The notes under the pieces are model-generated. The model saw only the letters and a list, made by a program, of their open reading frames with translations, ran no database searches and was not told the origin of the DNA. A stretch of DNA of 64,000 nucleotides from Nosema muscidifuracis (Eukaryota; Microsporidia; Nosematidae): assembly GCA_028335825.1 (NCBI GenBank), contig JAIOKI010000023.1:1-64000 (forward strand). The letters run 5' to 3'. Within the stretch, counting starts at the first letter, position 1. Each line of letters begins with the position of its first letter. Positions 9,601-18,580 of the stretch are shown here, in pieces. Made by a program: the position numbers and the translations under genes.

Positions 9601-10963
9601 CTATATCTCCTTCATTAAGTTCTTCTTCTTTATTAGAATATAATAAATATTTTTTAAATTTATTATTTACTATATAATTAGCTCCTGGATATTTTAAAGG
9701 TCCATTCTTAATTAATTTCTGTAATTTATCTTTATTAAATTTTGTTACTTTTTCTGGTATAGTAAGAATTTTTGCCATATATTCTGGTACATCTACTTGA
9801 TCTATTTTTAAATTTGGATTAGGTGATATTACAGTTCTACCACTAAAATCTACTCTTTTACCACTTAAATTACATCTAAATCTACCACCTTTACCTTTAA
9901 GTCTTTGTACTAATCCTTTAATAGGTTGAGATTGAGAATTTATTTGAGGTAAATCTGAATTTATCATTAAAGCACAATTTAATTGTAAATGTTCCCAATC
10001 ATCATTAATTATATTAACAGGATTACCTTTTTCTATACTTTCTTTTAATAAATTATTTGTATGAATAATTTCAGATATTTTTATAGTCAAATCATCTTCA
10101 TTAGTAGAATCTTTTTCTATCATTCCTACACTAGGTCTTATACAAGCAGGTGGAACAATAACATTTTGAATTATAAATTTTTCAGGTGAATCTTCTAATC
10201 CAAGAAATTCATAATCTGATTGATCTATCATAGAAAATATATTTAAAGCTATTTGTGGATTTATATCTTCAATTTTCTTATTTATATTCTTTTTATCTCT
10301 TCTTACTTTAGAATTTATTAAACTTTTATTTTCTATTATAAATCCTATATCAAATCCAGCTAAATCATATTTTATTCCATCTTTTTTATCTCCATTACTA
10401 TTTGCATATTTTTCTTTTTCTGAATTAGATAATTCACAATATTCAATTTCATGCATAATTTTAAACCCTTGTCCTTTTTTTATAATTCCATTTTGAGAAT
10501 AACAAGATGGACAAGTTAAAGATTTTTTACATTCTAAAATAATCTTTCTATGAATAAATATTAGATCAGTTTTATTCTTAGAATTTCTTATCATATCCTT
10601 ATAAAAAGTCTTTTTCTTATCTGATAAAAGAATCTTACCACAAGATTTACATACACATGATAAAACACCAATAGTTTGTTTAATTAATCCTATATGAAAT
10701 ACTGGAAGAATAAGTTTAATATTTCCAAAATGACCTACACAATTTATAATATTTTCTGAACAAGTTAAACAAATATCTTTTTTATTACTAACACCTAATC
10801 TTCTATCTAATGGTCCATCTGGCATAGGTGTTTTAGATACTACATCATAAAGATCTTTAGTAGTAAGAGTATGTACTGATAATTTTTCTATATCTGAAGA
10901 TGACATGAGACTGAATGATATTTTATTGATTTTATTTTTTATTAAATTTTTATCTTTATTCAT
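6689..10963 (-). CDS. RPC1: DNA-directed RNA polymerase III largest subunit (RPC1)
   Basis: The product is 1424 aa, about the usual size for RPC1 (RPO31/POLR3A). It makes the catalytic half of Pol III, which transcribes tRNAs and 5S RNA. Features in order: clamp zinc site C65-x2-C68...C75-x2-H78, second CxxC at 105-108, the lid/rudder region with [20 protein letters not shown], and the active-site metal motif [10 protein letters not shown] (about 497-506). These are followed by the bridge helix [21 protein letters not shown] (about 846-866) and the trigger-loop region [20 protein letters not shown]. There is no heptad tail, which excludes RPB1, and the residues match Pol III rather than Pol I. 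One oddity is a ~90-residue Lys/Asp/Glu/Asn-rich repeat insertion at about 924-1016. CCCC lies close before the ATG. Confidence 0.96.
   Translation of the reverse strand: [1424 protein letters not shown]
7915..8190 (-). repeat. in-frame repeat insertion inside RPC1
   Basis: Degenerate 33-48-bp units encode variations of [17 protein letters not shown]. They occupy the poorly conserved stretch between the bridge-helix region and the jaw/trigger-loop region. The frame stays open across all units. By family comparison this length is absent from human RPC1 at this point. Confidence 0.8.
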
Positions 10964-12465
10964 AATGGGGTAAGAAAATATTCTCTGAAATATTTTATAT
11001 TAAAATTTATTTGATTATCTTATATAGGAAAGTTTATTTGAAGATCTTGTATAATAAATATAATTATTTATCTTGTATAGGAAGATACAATTACTTATCT
11101 TGTATAAAAAAAGTTATTTGATTATCTTGTCTAATAAATATAATTACTTATCTTGTATAATAAATATAATTACTTATCTTATATAAGAAGATACAATTGA
11201 TTATCTTGTATAATTAATATTATATTCTCTGAAATATTCTATATTAACTAAGATTCCTTTGATCAAATTATATAATAAATTCCTTTGATTAAGCTTATAC
11301 GATAAATCCCTTTAATCAAATTATAGAAGAAAATACAGAACTATTACCCTTTAAATTTATATCTATCTCTTTGAACCAGTTTTAATTTCAAAAAGAACTA
11401 ATAATTAAAATTCTAATTCAAATAAAAAAGTATTCTTATTTTTACAAAATACCTATCATATATATTTATATATGCTTAATCTGATAATAATAAACATCTT
11501 CTTTTTATATTATCTTATAAAAATCAAATTCATTTATTTATTATTTTTATACCTTTTTTTATCAACTTTTCAGAATTAAAAATCGTTATTAATTTAATTT
11601 AAAAATATTCATTGGTTGATAACATATGAAATATTATAATATTAATTTCTTAACTTATAAATTCTTTATTATACCTTGAATTATAATATTTTGTATAAAT
11701 ATTATTTCTTTAACAAAATTCTCTTCAAATAGAAGATTAAATCATAAATTATGAAATATTTATAAAGAATTATATCAAAATTTATATATGAGAATTACAG
11801 TATGTAATTAAAAGTGATAATTTACATAAATATTACTTTCTTTATATAAAAATATTATATGAAATTTGAAGTAAATATTTTTCTTTCTTACAAGAATATC
11901 AAATAGATATTTGTAAATTTTATTTTTTATAAAAAGTCTTATTTAATATTTATTAATAAAAATATTATTTATTTCGTAGGTCTTGCATATGAAAATCTCT
12001 AGTGAAAAATATAATAAATTTTTATCTTTAATATTTCTTAAAGCTTTTTATAAATTCAAGTAGTATAAAAATAGAACATTAATAAATATTTAATATTTTA
12101 TTGATAAAATTTAACAGATAGTTATAAATTTTTTTATAATTTATACTGTTAGATTATATTTTTTTAAAAATTCTGTTGTTTCACTAATTAAATGGAATTC
12201 ATATAAAGATAGTTAATCTGATTATACTCGATTTACTTTTTACTAGCTAAAACTTTTCTATTCTTAGAATGAAAATCTATTTTTTAGGGGTTAAAAAATA
12301 AATCTTAAATTTCAAACTTTTTATATACGAAATCTTACTATGATTAACCAAAAGTAAATAACGAACACTTTAATATTTATGGAAATACGAAAAATTGCTT
12401 TTTTAGGGGTTAAAAAATAAATCTTAAATTTCAAACTTTTTAAATACATTGATTTTTATCTACCC
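10964..12465. other. divergent spacer between RPC1 and UTP6
   Basis: No gene seen. Bases 11020-11330 hold degenerate repeats of a TTATCTTGTATAATAAATAT type. Bases 12282-12447 hold a duplicated promoter-like unit, listed separately. The rest is A+T-rich without recognisable structure. Confidence 0.6.
12282..12447 (+). promoter_or_regulatory. duplicated G4-box unit upstream of UTP6
   Basis: A ~46-bp unit starting TTTTAGGGGTTAAAAAATAA occurs at 12282-12327 and again at 12401-12447, about 119 bases apart. The second copy ends 19 bases before the UTP6 start codon. The core TTTAGGGGTTA is the same as the box between GPN3 and its divergent neighbour and the one inside the 111-bp LTRs. A promoter role is inference. 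Confidence 0.5.
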
Positions 12466-13206
12466 ATGACAGAACTAGTTCAGTTAAATTTAGAACGTAT
12501 GATCCCAGAACTTGAGGAATACAAGAATCGTGGAGTATTCAGTTCATCAGAACTTCAGAAGATAATAAATACACGAAAAAAACATGAATTTAGATTACAA
12601 AGATTTGATAAAAAATTACTTGATATAATACGATATATAGAAAGTGAATCTACATTGGAAAAAATACGAGACAAACGAATTAAAAAGAAAAATCTTTCAT
12701 CAAGTTATTATGATAAGAGAATATCAGAACGAATTATTAAATTATATAGAGATGCTTTGTTTAGATTTGATGATAAAAAAATTATAGTTATGTTTGCTGA
12801 TTATTGTATTAAAAAAGAATTGTACGCTGATATGAAAGATGTATTTGCATCGTATTGTCTGAAAAATGCTGGGGATTCTGAGTTATGGATATTCTGTGCA
12901 TCAAAATTATTTGAAATTGGGGATATTGATAGCTCAAGGGCTATGTTTTTAAAAGGAATACGGTTAAATCATCAGTATATGAAATTAAGAGTAGAATTTT
13001 TTAGAATGGAAGTTTATTATATAAAGAAAGTATTTGATTCAAATAAATCTCTTGGAATTGATGATGAAAATTCTGATGAAATTATTTCCATAGCTTATAA
13101 TTTATATCTTGATACTTTAGAAGTATGTAATGATAAAAATGTTATTAATGAAATGGTGGAGATTTCTAAAGATAATAGTTTATTGTATGATAAACTAAAT
13201 AACTAA
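12466..13206 (+). CDS. UTP6: U3 snoRNP / SSU processome protein UTP6
   Basis: The product is 246 aa. The N-terminus (LERMIPELEEYKNRGVFSS) and the following HEFRLQRFDKKLLDIIRYIE match the conserved start of UTP6. In that family, a helical segment with H-x-x-R-L-x-R precedes HAT/TPR-like repeats. The repeats follow (about residues 85-190), including ELWIFCASKLFEIGDIDSSR. UTP6 is part of the UTP-B complex that assembles on pre-18S rRNA in the nucleolus. The protein is much shorter than yeast UTP6 (about 440 aa), keeping mainly the N-terminal half, as microsporidian proteins often do. The start has CCC immediately before the ATG. Confidence 0.85.
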   Translation: MTELVQLNLERMIPELEEYKNRGVFSSSELQKIINTRKKHEFRLQRFDKKLLDIIRYIESESTLEKIRDKRIKKKNLSSSYYDKRISERIIKLYRDALFRFDDKKIIVMFADYCIKKELYADMKDVFASYCLKNAGDSELWIFCASKLFEIGDIDSSRAMFLKGIRLNHQYMKLRVEFFRMEVYYIKKVFDSNKSLGIDDENSDEIISIAYNLYLDTLEVCNDKNVINEMVEISKDNSLLYDKLNN

Positions 13207-13229
13207 AAATATAAAATAAATTAATTAAG

Positions 13230-13760
13230 CTTGATCAATTATTTTTTAATTAATGTATTCAAAGTAGTTAGAAAAAAATTTATGTTCAATTTATCATCAC
13301 TTTTTTCTGATTTATTTTCACTTTGTAAGGCTTCTAAATCAGCTGATAAATTTCGATTATAATTTTTTAAAGTCATTTTATGAAGCTTCAATATCTTTCA
13401 TTAATATAAAACATCTCACCACGAGGACAATAATTTTACTTCTCTATTTTAAAGTTAGCTAAGATTTTTATTAAATCTCATTGCTTATTATTAATAATAA
13501 ACTCTTTATTTTTAATTCATCTAATATAAAAATATCTGATTAATCTATTTGACTTTGATTATTCATCTGTACTTTTTTTGATCTTGATTTCAATATTCTA
13601 TCTATATATTCTTGACTAAATGATTTATATTTTTTTCTTTTATTTATACTTCTTAGTATCTTTTTATAATCTAACTTCAATCAAATTAAATTATTTTGAA
13701 TCAAAAATTTTATTACAATTAAGACATTTGTTTTATACAATAAAAATTATAGTCTCCATT
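13230..13760 (-). pseudogene. possible decayed gene, unknown
   Basis: Several separated open pieces on the minus strand have coding-like composition. One piece contains CLNCNKIFDSK, a CxxC element like half of a zinc site. The next has a basic-helical stretch with KRKKYKSFSQEYIDRILKSR, and a last piece reads YNRNLSADLEALQSENK before a stop at about 13245. Stops and frame changes separate them. I do not recognise the family. The alternative is chance openness in A+T-rich spacer. Confidence 0.3.
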
Positions 13761-13789
13761 GTTTAATAGCTCAGACATATATTTAGTTT

Positions 13790-14010
13790 ATAAAAAATAT
13801 ACAGTTTAAATTGCTTATTATTAAATTGCATGATCAATCTTATTTTATCCTTCTATATATTATTTAAAAAAATATACAGTTTTAATTAATTATTATTAAG
13901 TTTCATAATCAATCTTATTTTATCCTTCTTTTATTATTTAAAAAAAATATACAGTTTAAATTATTTATTATTAAGTTTCATAATCAATCTTATTTTATCC
14001 TTCTGTATAT
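13790..14010. repeat. ~72-bp tandem repeat, three copies
   Basis: The unit contains AAAAATATACAGTTTAAATT and ends TCTTATTTTATCCTTCT. Copies start near 13792, 13864 and 13935, with only a few differences. It lies in the spacer between UTP6 and the ABC transporter gene. The remainder, 14011-14392, shows no other structure. Confidence 0.85.
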
Positions 14011-14392
14011 TTAGTTTATAAAATATTTTCGTCATCATTTTTAGTTTTAATTAATAATACAAATAAGATTTTCATGACGTAAATTTTCTAAACATTGACA
14101 TTAAAAGTAAAAAAATATATTTTTGGAGTTCTCATATCAAAAATATTTTATTAAAAATCTATAAAAAATATCCAATGATTAAATTAAAAGTTTTATTTAC
14201 AAATATTCACTGATTAAATAATAAAAAAGCTAAGATTATCTGAAAAAATATTTAAAATTATTGATATATACTTAAAGTTCTTTATTTAAAGAATTTTGAT
14301 TTTATCAAATCTATCAATTCGTATAAAAGGTTAATAAAAAACGTCAAACATCTCAACAATAAATTAATCATTTAACATTTTTAATCCCTCAC

Positions 14393-16345
14393 ATGGAACA
14401 TATAAAATTAGACTTAATCTGGAACAATTTGACTATAAAAAGTTCTAATGATTATTTAATATTAGATAATGTATCAGGTAAAGCTTCCAACAGCAGACTT
14501 ACTATTCTTATAGGATCTATCGGCACAGGTAAATCTACTTTAATGAATATATTATCAGGAAATATAAACAAAAAATTAAAAATAACTGGTGATTTTTTTT
14601 ATAAAAATAGATGCGATGTATCTTCATTTTCTACTATATCTTTGGTAGATGATAGGTTTAATTTTTATGAACTTTTTTCTGTATACGAAACTATCTTCTT
14701 ATCAGTCAAGTTTTTTAATATCAACAAACCTAATGATGAATTAGATATACTAACTTCTTCTATAATAAATCTTCTAGATATTTCTTATATAAAAGATACT
14801 TTTTTAATTAATTTATCTCAAGGAGAAAAGAAATTAGTAAGTATAGGTGTTACATTATCAGAAGATCCTTCAATTATTCTTTTAGATGAACCTTTTGATT
14901 TTCTTGACAGGTATCATATTAAAAAGATAACAAAAATACTTAAAAAATTATCTATGAAATCCAAGACTGTATTTTTCACTATGAATTATCCAGATAGACG
15001 TATTTTAAAAGAATGTGATTATATTTATATACTTGGATATAAGTCAGTAATGTTTAATGGGTCTTATAATGAATATTTATCGTTTTTTAATATAAATGGA
15101 AGAGATACTGATGAAGTAGTTGAAGATATACTTAATATAGATTATACTAAGGATAGTAATAGAATTAGAGGTATTCAGAGGATTTCACATATTAGAGATA
15201 TATGGATGGAGAATATTAGTAATAGGGGAGATTATAGTAGAAATGAAAGAGAAGATATTATAAGTGGAAGTGATTATATTAGAAATGAAGATATTAAAAA
15301 TGATGATGATATTAGAAATGATGATAACATTAGAAATGATGATAAAATTAAAAATGATGATATTAAAAATGAAGATTATAGTAGAAATTATGATAACATT
15401 AAAAATGATAATATTAGAAATAAAGATAAAATTATAAGTGAAGTAGATGATATTATAAGTGAAGAAGATAACATTAGAAATGAAGGATATGATAGTAAAT
15501 CATATAATAAATGTTCAATGAAAAAGATTAAAATCCTCCTTAAAAGACTTTTCTTATTCTTCTTCAGATCTAAAGAATCAATCTTAAATGTTTTATTACA
15601 GAAATCCATTTTTCTTATCCTTTCTTGCTTAGTATATCCTTTTATTGGGTATTCCCAAGATGATATCCAAACTCGAAAAGGATTATTAGGATTTCTTATA
15701 TTAAATTCTATAGACAGATCTATGAGCATAGTTCATTCATCTTTAGTACCTTACAAATCTATTATAGGTAGGGAGATATCAGTAGGTATGTATAATAGTT
15801 TAGAAGGATACATTTCTAATTATTTATACAGTTTTTGTATAATATATATATCTACTTTATTGTATATAATACCAGTGTATTGGATAACAAGAATTAATAA
15901 TAGTTTATACAGGTTCGTTTTATTTTTAATTAATCATTTTTGTTTATTAAATTTTACTGTATCTTATTCTGTACTAGTAGGTATAATATCCAAATCATCA
16001 AGGACTGCTCATGTATTAGGATCAGTAGGGTTAATTATATGTTCAGCTTTTAGTGGAATATTTGTTAATGTAAATACAATTCCTTCATGGTCAAGATGGA
16101 TGACTTGGTTATCTCCTATGTATTATGCCTTAGAATTTAGTCTACAGATTTCTTTAAGTAATTTAGTATTTGAATGTAATAAAAGATCTTGTTTTATAAA
16201 TGGGAGAGAAGTACTTGAAGATATTGGAATGAATAGAATGAATCATTTTATAGCACTAGGGATATTTATAGTGTATATTATAGGGATAATATTATTAGGA
16301 ATATTTATCATGAGTATTTATTATAGAAGAAAGATTCAAAAATAA
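14393..16345 (+). CDS. ABCG-type half-transporter (White/BCRP family)
   Basis: The product is 650 aa in the nucleotide-binding-domain-first order of ABCG half-transporters. Walker A is GSIGTGKST (41-49). The signature LSQGEKK (141-147) has Gln in place of the usual Gly-Gly pair. Walker B is IILLDEP (161-167). An Asn/Asp/Ile/Lys-rich linker (about 250-365) of short repeats such as NDDNIRNDD joins it to about six membrane segments (about 395-645). ABCG proteins act as dimers to move lipids or drugs across membranes; the substrate here is unknown. CCC lies 6 bases before the ATG. The repeat linker is unusually long and low in complexity. Confidence 0.88.
   Translation: MEHIKLDLIWNNLTIKSSNDYLILDNVSGKASNSRLTILIGSIGTGKSTLMNILSGNINKKLKITGDFFYKNRCDVSSFSTISLVDDRFNFYELFSVYETIFLSVKFFNINKPNDELDILTSSIINLLDISYIKDTFLINLSQGEKKLVSIGVTLSEDPSIILLDEPFDFLDRYHIKKITKILKKLSMKSKTVFFTMNYPDRRILKECDYIYILGYKSVMFNGSYNEYLSFFNINGRDTDEVVEDILNIDYTKDSNRIRGIQRISHIRDIWMENISNRGDYSRNEREDIISGSDYIRNEDIKNDDDIRNDDNIRNDDKIKNDDIKNEDYSRNYDNIKNDNIRNKDKIISEVDDIISEEDNIRNEGYDSKSYNKCSMKKIKILLKRLFLFFFRSKESILNVLLQKSIFLILSCLVYPFIGYSQDDIQTRKGLLGFLILNSIDRSMSIVHSSLVPYKSIIGREISVGMYNSLEGYISNYLYSFCIIYISTLLYIIPVYWITRINNSLYRFVLFLINHFCLLNFTVSYSVLVGIISKSSRTAHVLGSVGLIICSAFSGIFVNVNTIPSWSRWMTWLSPMYYALEFSLQISLSNLVFECNKRSCFINGREVLEDIGMNRMNHFIALGIFIVYIIGIILLGIFIMSIYYRRKIQK
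15285..15490 (+). repeat. in-frame (N/D-I-R/K) repeat in ABCG linker
   Basis: Degenerate 15- to 18-bp units around GATGATAACATTAGAAAT encode the Asn/Asp-rich linker between the ATPase and membrane domains. The frame is kept. Confidence 0.8.
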
Positions 16346-16408
16346 TTTTTTAATTAATAAACTGTATATCAAGATTTTAATATATTTAATCAAATTAATT
16401 TTTATATT

Positions 16409-16717
16409 TTATTTTATAATTTCTTTCTTCTTCTGTAATTTAACTATCAATGGTTTATTTCTTCCTCTTCTTATTTTTATATCATCCCAAATTGGACATT
16501 TTGATTTATTTTTTTTTCTATAACTAATATTCTTATTAATTAATTTATCACTATTATTATAATCACTTATATATTTATCACTATTATTGATATTCTTATT
16601 AATTAATTTATCACTTATATATTTATCACTATAATTAATATTATTAAAATCACTAATATAGTCATTAATATTTATATTATCTATTCTTTCTAAATTTATT
16701 TTTTTATTTTTTTTCAT
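16409..16717 (-). CDS. small basic protein with Asn/Asp/Ser repeats, unknown
   Basis: The product is 102 aa. The first two thirds are low-complexity repeats (YISDKLINKNI, SDKYISDYN). The C-terminus is different in character and strongly basic: KSKCPIWDDIKIRRGRNKP followed by LIVKLQKKKEIIK. That tail looks like the conserved part, but I cannot place it in a family. The start codon lies 22 bases from the GPN3 start on the other strand, and both share one G4/C4 box. That arrangement argues that this is a real gene with a bidirectional promoter. Confidence 0.5.
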   Translation of the reverse strand: MKKNKKINLERIDNININDYISDFNNINYSDKYISDKLINKNINNSDKYISDYNNSDKLINKNISYRKKNKSKCPIWDDIKIRRGRNKPLIVKLQKKKEIIK

Positions 16718-16739
16718 ATCTTATTTTAGGGGTTAATAG
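16718..16739. promoter_or_regulatory. 22-bp shared divergent promoter with one G4/C4 box
   Basis: Only 22 bases separate two opposite start codons. They contain TTATTTTAGGGGTTA, seen as GGGG before GPN3 and CCCC before the minus-strand gene. A single start-associated box apparently serves both genes. The box is real; shared use is inference. Confidence 0.55.
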
Positions 16740-17477
16740 ATGGGCCATGCTATTTTCATATTTGGACCAGCTGGTACTGGTAAATCAACATTCTGTAAAT
16801 CATTATCAGAACATGGTAAAGTTATACATAGACAGATAAATATAGTAAACTTTGATCCTGCTCAGATATCTAAAACTGAATCAAATGAAATAGAATATAT
16901 ACTAGATATAAGAGATTATATAACAACTACTGATATAATGGATGAGTGTGATTTTGGTCCTAATGGTAGTCTAATGGAAGCTTTTAAACTTCTTTACGAA
17001 AATATAGAAGAAATCAATTTAGAAGATTTTTCAGAAGATTATTTGGTTTTTGATTGTCCTGGTCAGATTGAACTATTTATGCATTCTAATGTCCTTATTG
17101 AAATTATAAAATATATCACTAAATATTTTAAATGTTCCATTCTTTATTTTATAGAGAGTCAGTGTGTATTAGATACTTCAAAATTTATGGGTAATATGTT
17201 ATGTGCTTATGTGTCCATGTCAAGATTTGATCTTAATATGGCACTAGTTCTTAGTAAGGTAGATATGGTAGATAAAGAGTTAATTAATAATTTCTTGGAT
17301 AATCTTGAAGATAAAGTAAGTAATAATAAAATGTTTAGAAGGATTTATGAATTATGCTCGTTTGAATTTAAAATGTTAGATTATTCTGATGAAGATTCTG
17401 TTAATGATTTGCTATATTTTGTTGATAATAATATACAATATTATGATGATGTGGATGTATTTCAAGATAATGATTAG
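16740..17477 (+). CDS. GPN3: GPN-loop GTPase 3
   Basis: The product is 245 aa. P-loop GPAGTGKST (9-17) is followed by NFDPA (38-42), the diagnostic GPN loop FGPNGSLM (72-79), G3 motif DCPGQIE (105-111) and G4 motif SKVDM. GPN3 resembles GPN2 but has the GPAGxGKST and PNGSL features of GPN3. These GTPases work with GPN1 in assembly and nuclear import of RNA polymerase II and the other polymerases. This fits the presence of RPC1 and RPB8 in the same region, although the genes are not an operon. The start has GGGG 8 bases upstream. The C-terminus is acidic and slightly shorter than in animals. Confidence 0.92.
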   Translation: MGHAIFIFGPAGTGKSTFCKSLSEHGKVIHRQINIVNFDPAQISKTESNEIEYILDIRDYITTTDIMDECDFGPNGSLMEAFKLLYENIEEINLEDFSEDYLVFDCPGQIELFMHSNVLIEIIKYITKYFKCSILYFIESQCVLDTSKFMGNMLCAYVSMSRFDLNMALVLSKVDMVDKELINNFLDNLEDKVSNNKMFRRIYELCSFEFKMLDYSDEDSVNDLLYFVDNNIQYYDDVDVFQDND

Positions 17478-17709
17478 AGAATAAATTAAAATATAATTAT
17501 ATAGTATTAATAAGGTATGTTATGTAAATTTTATTGTATTAGTAAAATATATTATACAGTATTGATTATCTAAATTTAATATATAAATTATTTATGTTTT
17601 GTAAATTTAATTATATTATATTATATATTATATAAATTCCAAAGAACTCTTTTTATAGTTAAAATCCATTAAAAAAGAAATAAATTTTAAAAAAACCCCT
17701 TTAAAAATA

Positions 17710-18273
17710 ATGAACAAAGATCCATACAAAATATTACAAGTAACTCGTAAATCTTCCCCACAAGATATAATAAAATCATTTAAAAAATTAAGATACAAAT
17801 ATCATCCAGATAGACCAACAGGAAATAGAGAAATATATGATCAAATAATAGAAGCATACGATACTATAAAGAAATATCCTCAGAAATATATTAATGTTTC
17901 TTCATTCATTGATAATTATAAAGGATCAGAAGAAGAATATTTAGATATCATTTCTAAATATGAAGAGTACAAAGGAAATATGCGTAAAATATTAGATAAT
18001 CTTATACTAACTGAGGTTGAAGATGAAGAAAGAATTAGGAAGATTATTGATAAAGAGATAAGTCTTAAGAAGATTAAAAAGTATACTAAATATAATAAGA
18101 AGATTAAGAAGAGGAGGGATGAGAGTAAGAAAGCAGAAGAGATAGCTAAAAAATTAGGAATAAATTTGGATTTGTCTCTTGAAGATTTACTTAATAGACA
18201 AGATGGTAGACATAATGATATGATAAAAAAATTAGAAGAGAAATATGGGAAGCATAAAGAACTTGGAGAGTAG
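17710..18273 (+). CDS. DNAJC9-like J-domain cochaperone
   Basis: The product is 187 aa. An N-terminal J domain (about 4-65) has its HPD at 32-34. After it comes FIDNYKGSEEEYLDIISKY and EEDEERIRKIIDKEI-like sequence, matching the YKGSEEE...KGDM...EDE.RIR.I order that marks DNAJC9. The C-terminus keeps the EEIAKKLG and RQ...M..LEEKYGK elements. In animals DNAJC9 is a histone H3-H4 chaperone that recruits HSP70, and the same role here is by family analogy. CCCC lies 11 bases before the ATG. Spacing from GPN3 is 232 bp, with only A+T-rich sequence between them. Confidence 0.85.
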   Translation: MNKDPYKILQVTRKSSPQDIIKSFKKLRYKYHPDRPTGNREIYDQIIEAYDTIKKYPQKYINVSSFIDNYKGSEEEYLDIISKYEEYKGNMRKILDNLILTEVEDEERIRKIIDKEISLKKIKKYTKYNKKIKKRRDESKKAEEIAKKLGINLDLSLEDLLNRQDGRHNDMIKKLEEKYGKHKELGE

Positions 18274-18580
18274 AAAGTAGTATTTAAACATGGTAATTTA
18301 TTATAATATTAAACTAGATAAAGCTATTTAAGAATGAAAAAAAAGTTGAGTCGCATATTAGAGATGATTTTATTAAAAATATCTATAGGTCAATTAAGGG
18401 ATACTTTTACAATGTATTTCTATCAGTTTTACAATATATTTTTATCAGTTTTACAATGTATTTTCCCTATTAATTTAAGATATATTTTCTCTATTAATTT
18501 ATCGTCTTTAAATTATCTATCAATTTCACAATATATTTTCCCTATCAATTTAAATTATCTATTAATGTATCTTCTTTAAA
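18274..18580. other. spacer between convergent genes, low complexity
   Basis: The stretch 18400-18575 repeats T-rich units such as CAATATATTTTCCCTATCAA and AATTTAAATTATCTATTAAT. An open frame across it only translates these repeats. No gene is supported. Confidence 0.55.

Noticed and set aside
15388-15729. 113-codon minus-strand frame
   Set aside because: It is a shadow of the Asn/Asp repeat in the ABCG gene on the other strand.
18334-18579. 81-codon open frame on the plus strand
   Set aside because: It translates T-rich tandem repeats in a spacer between convergent genes; no CCC/GGG box.
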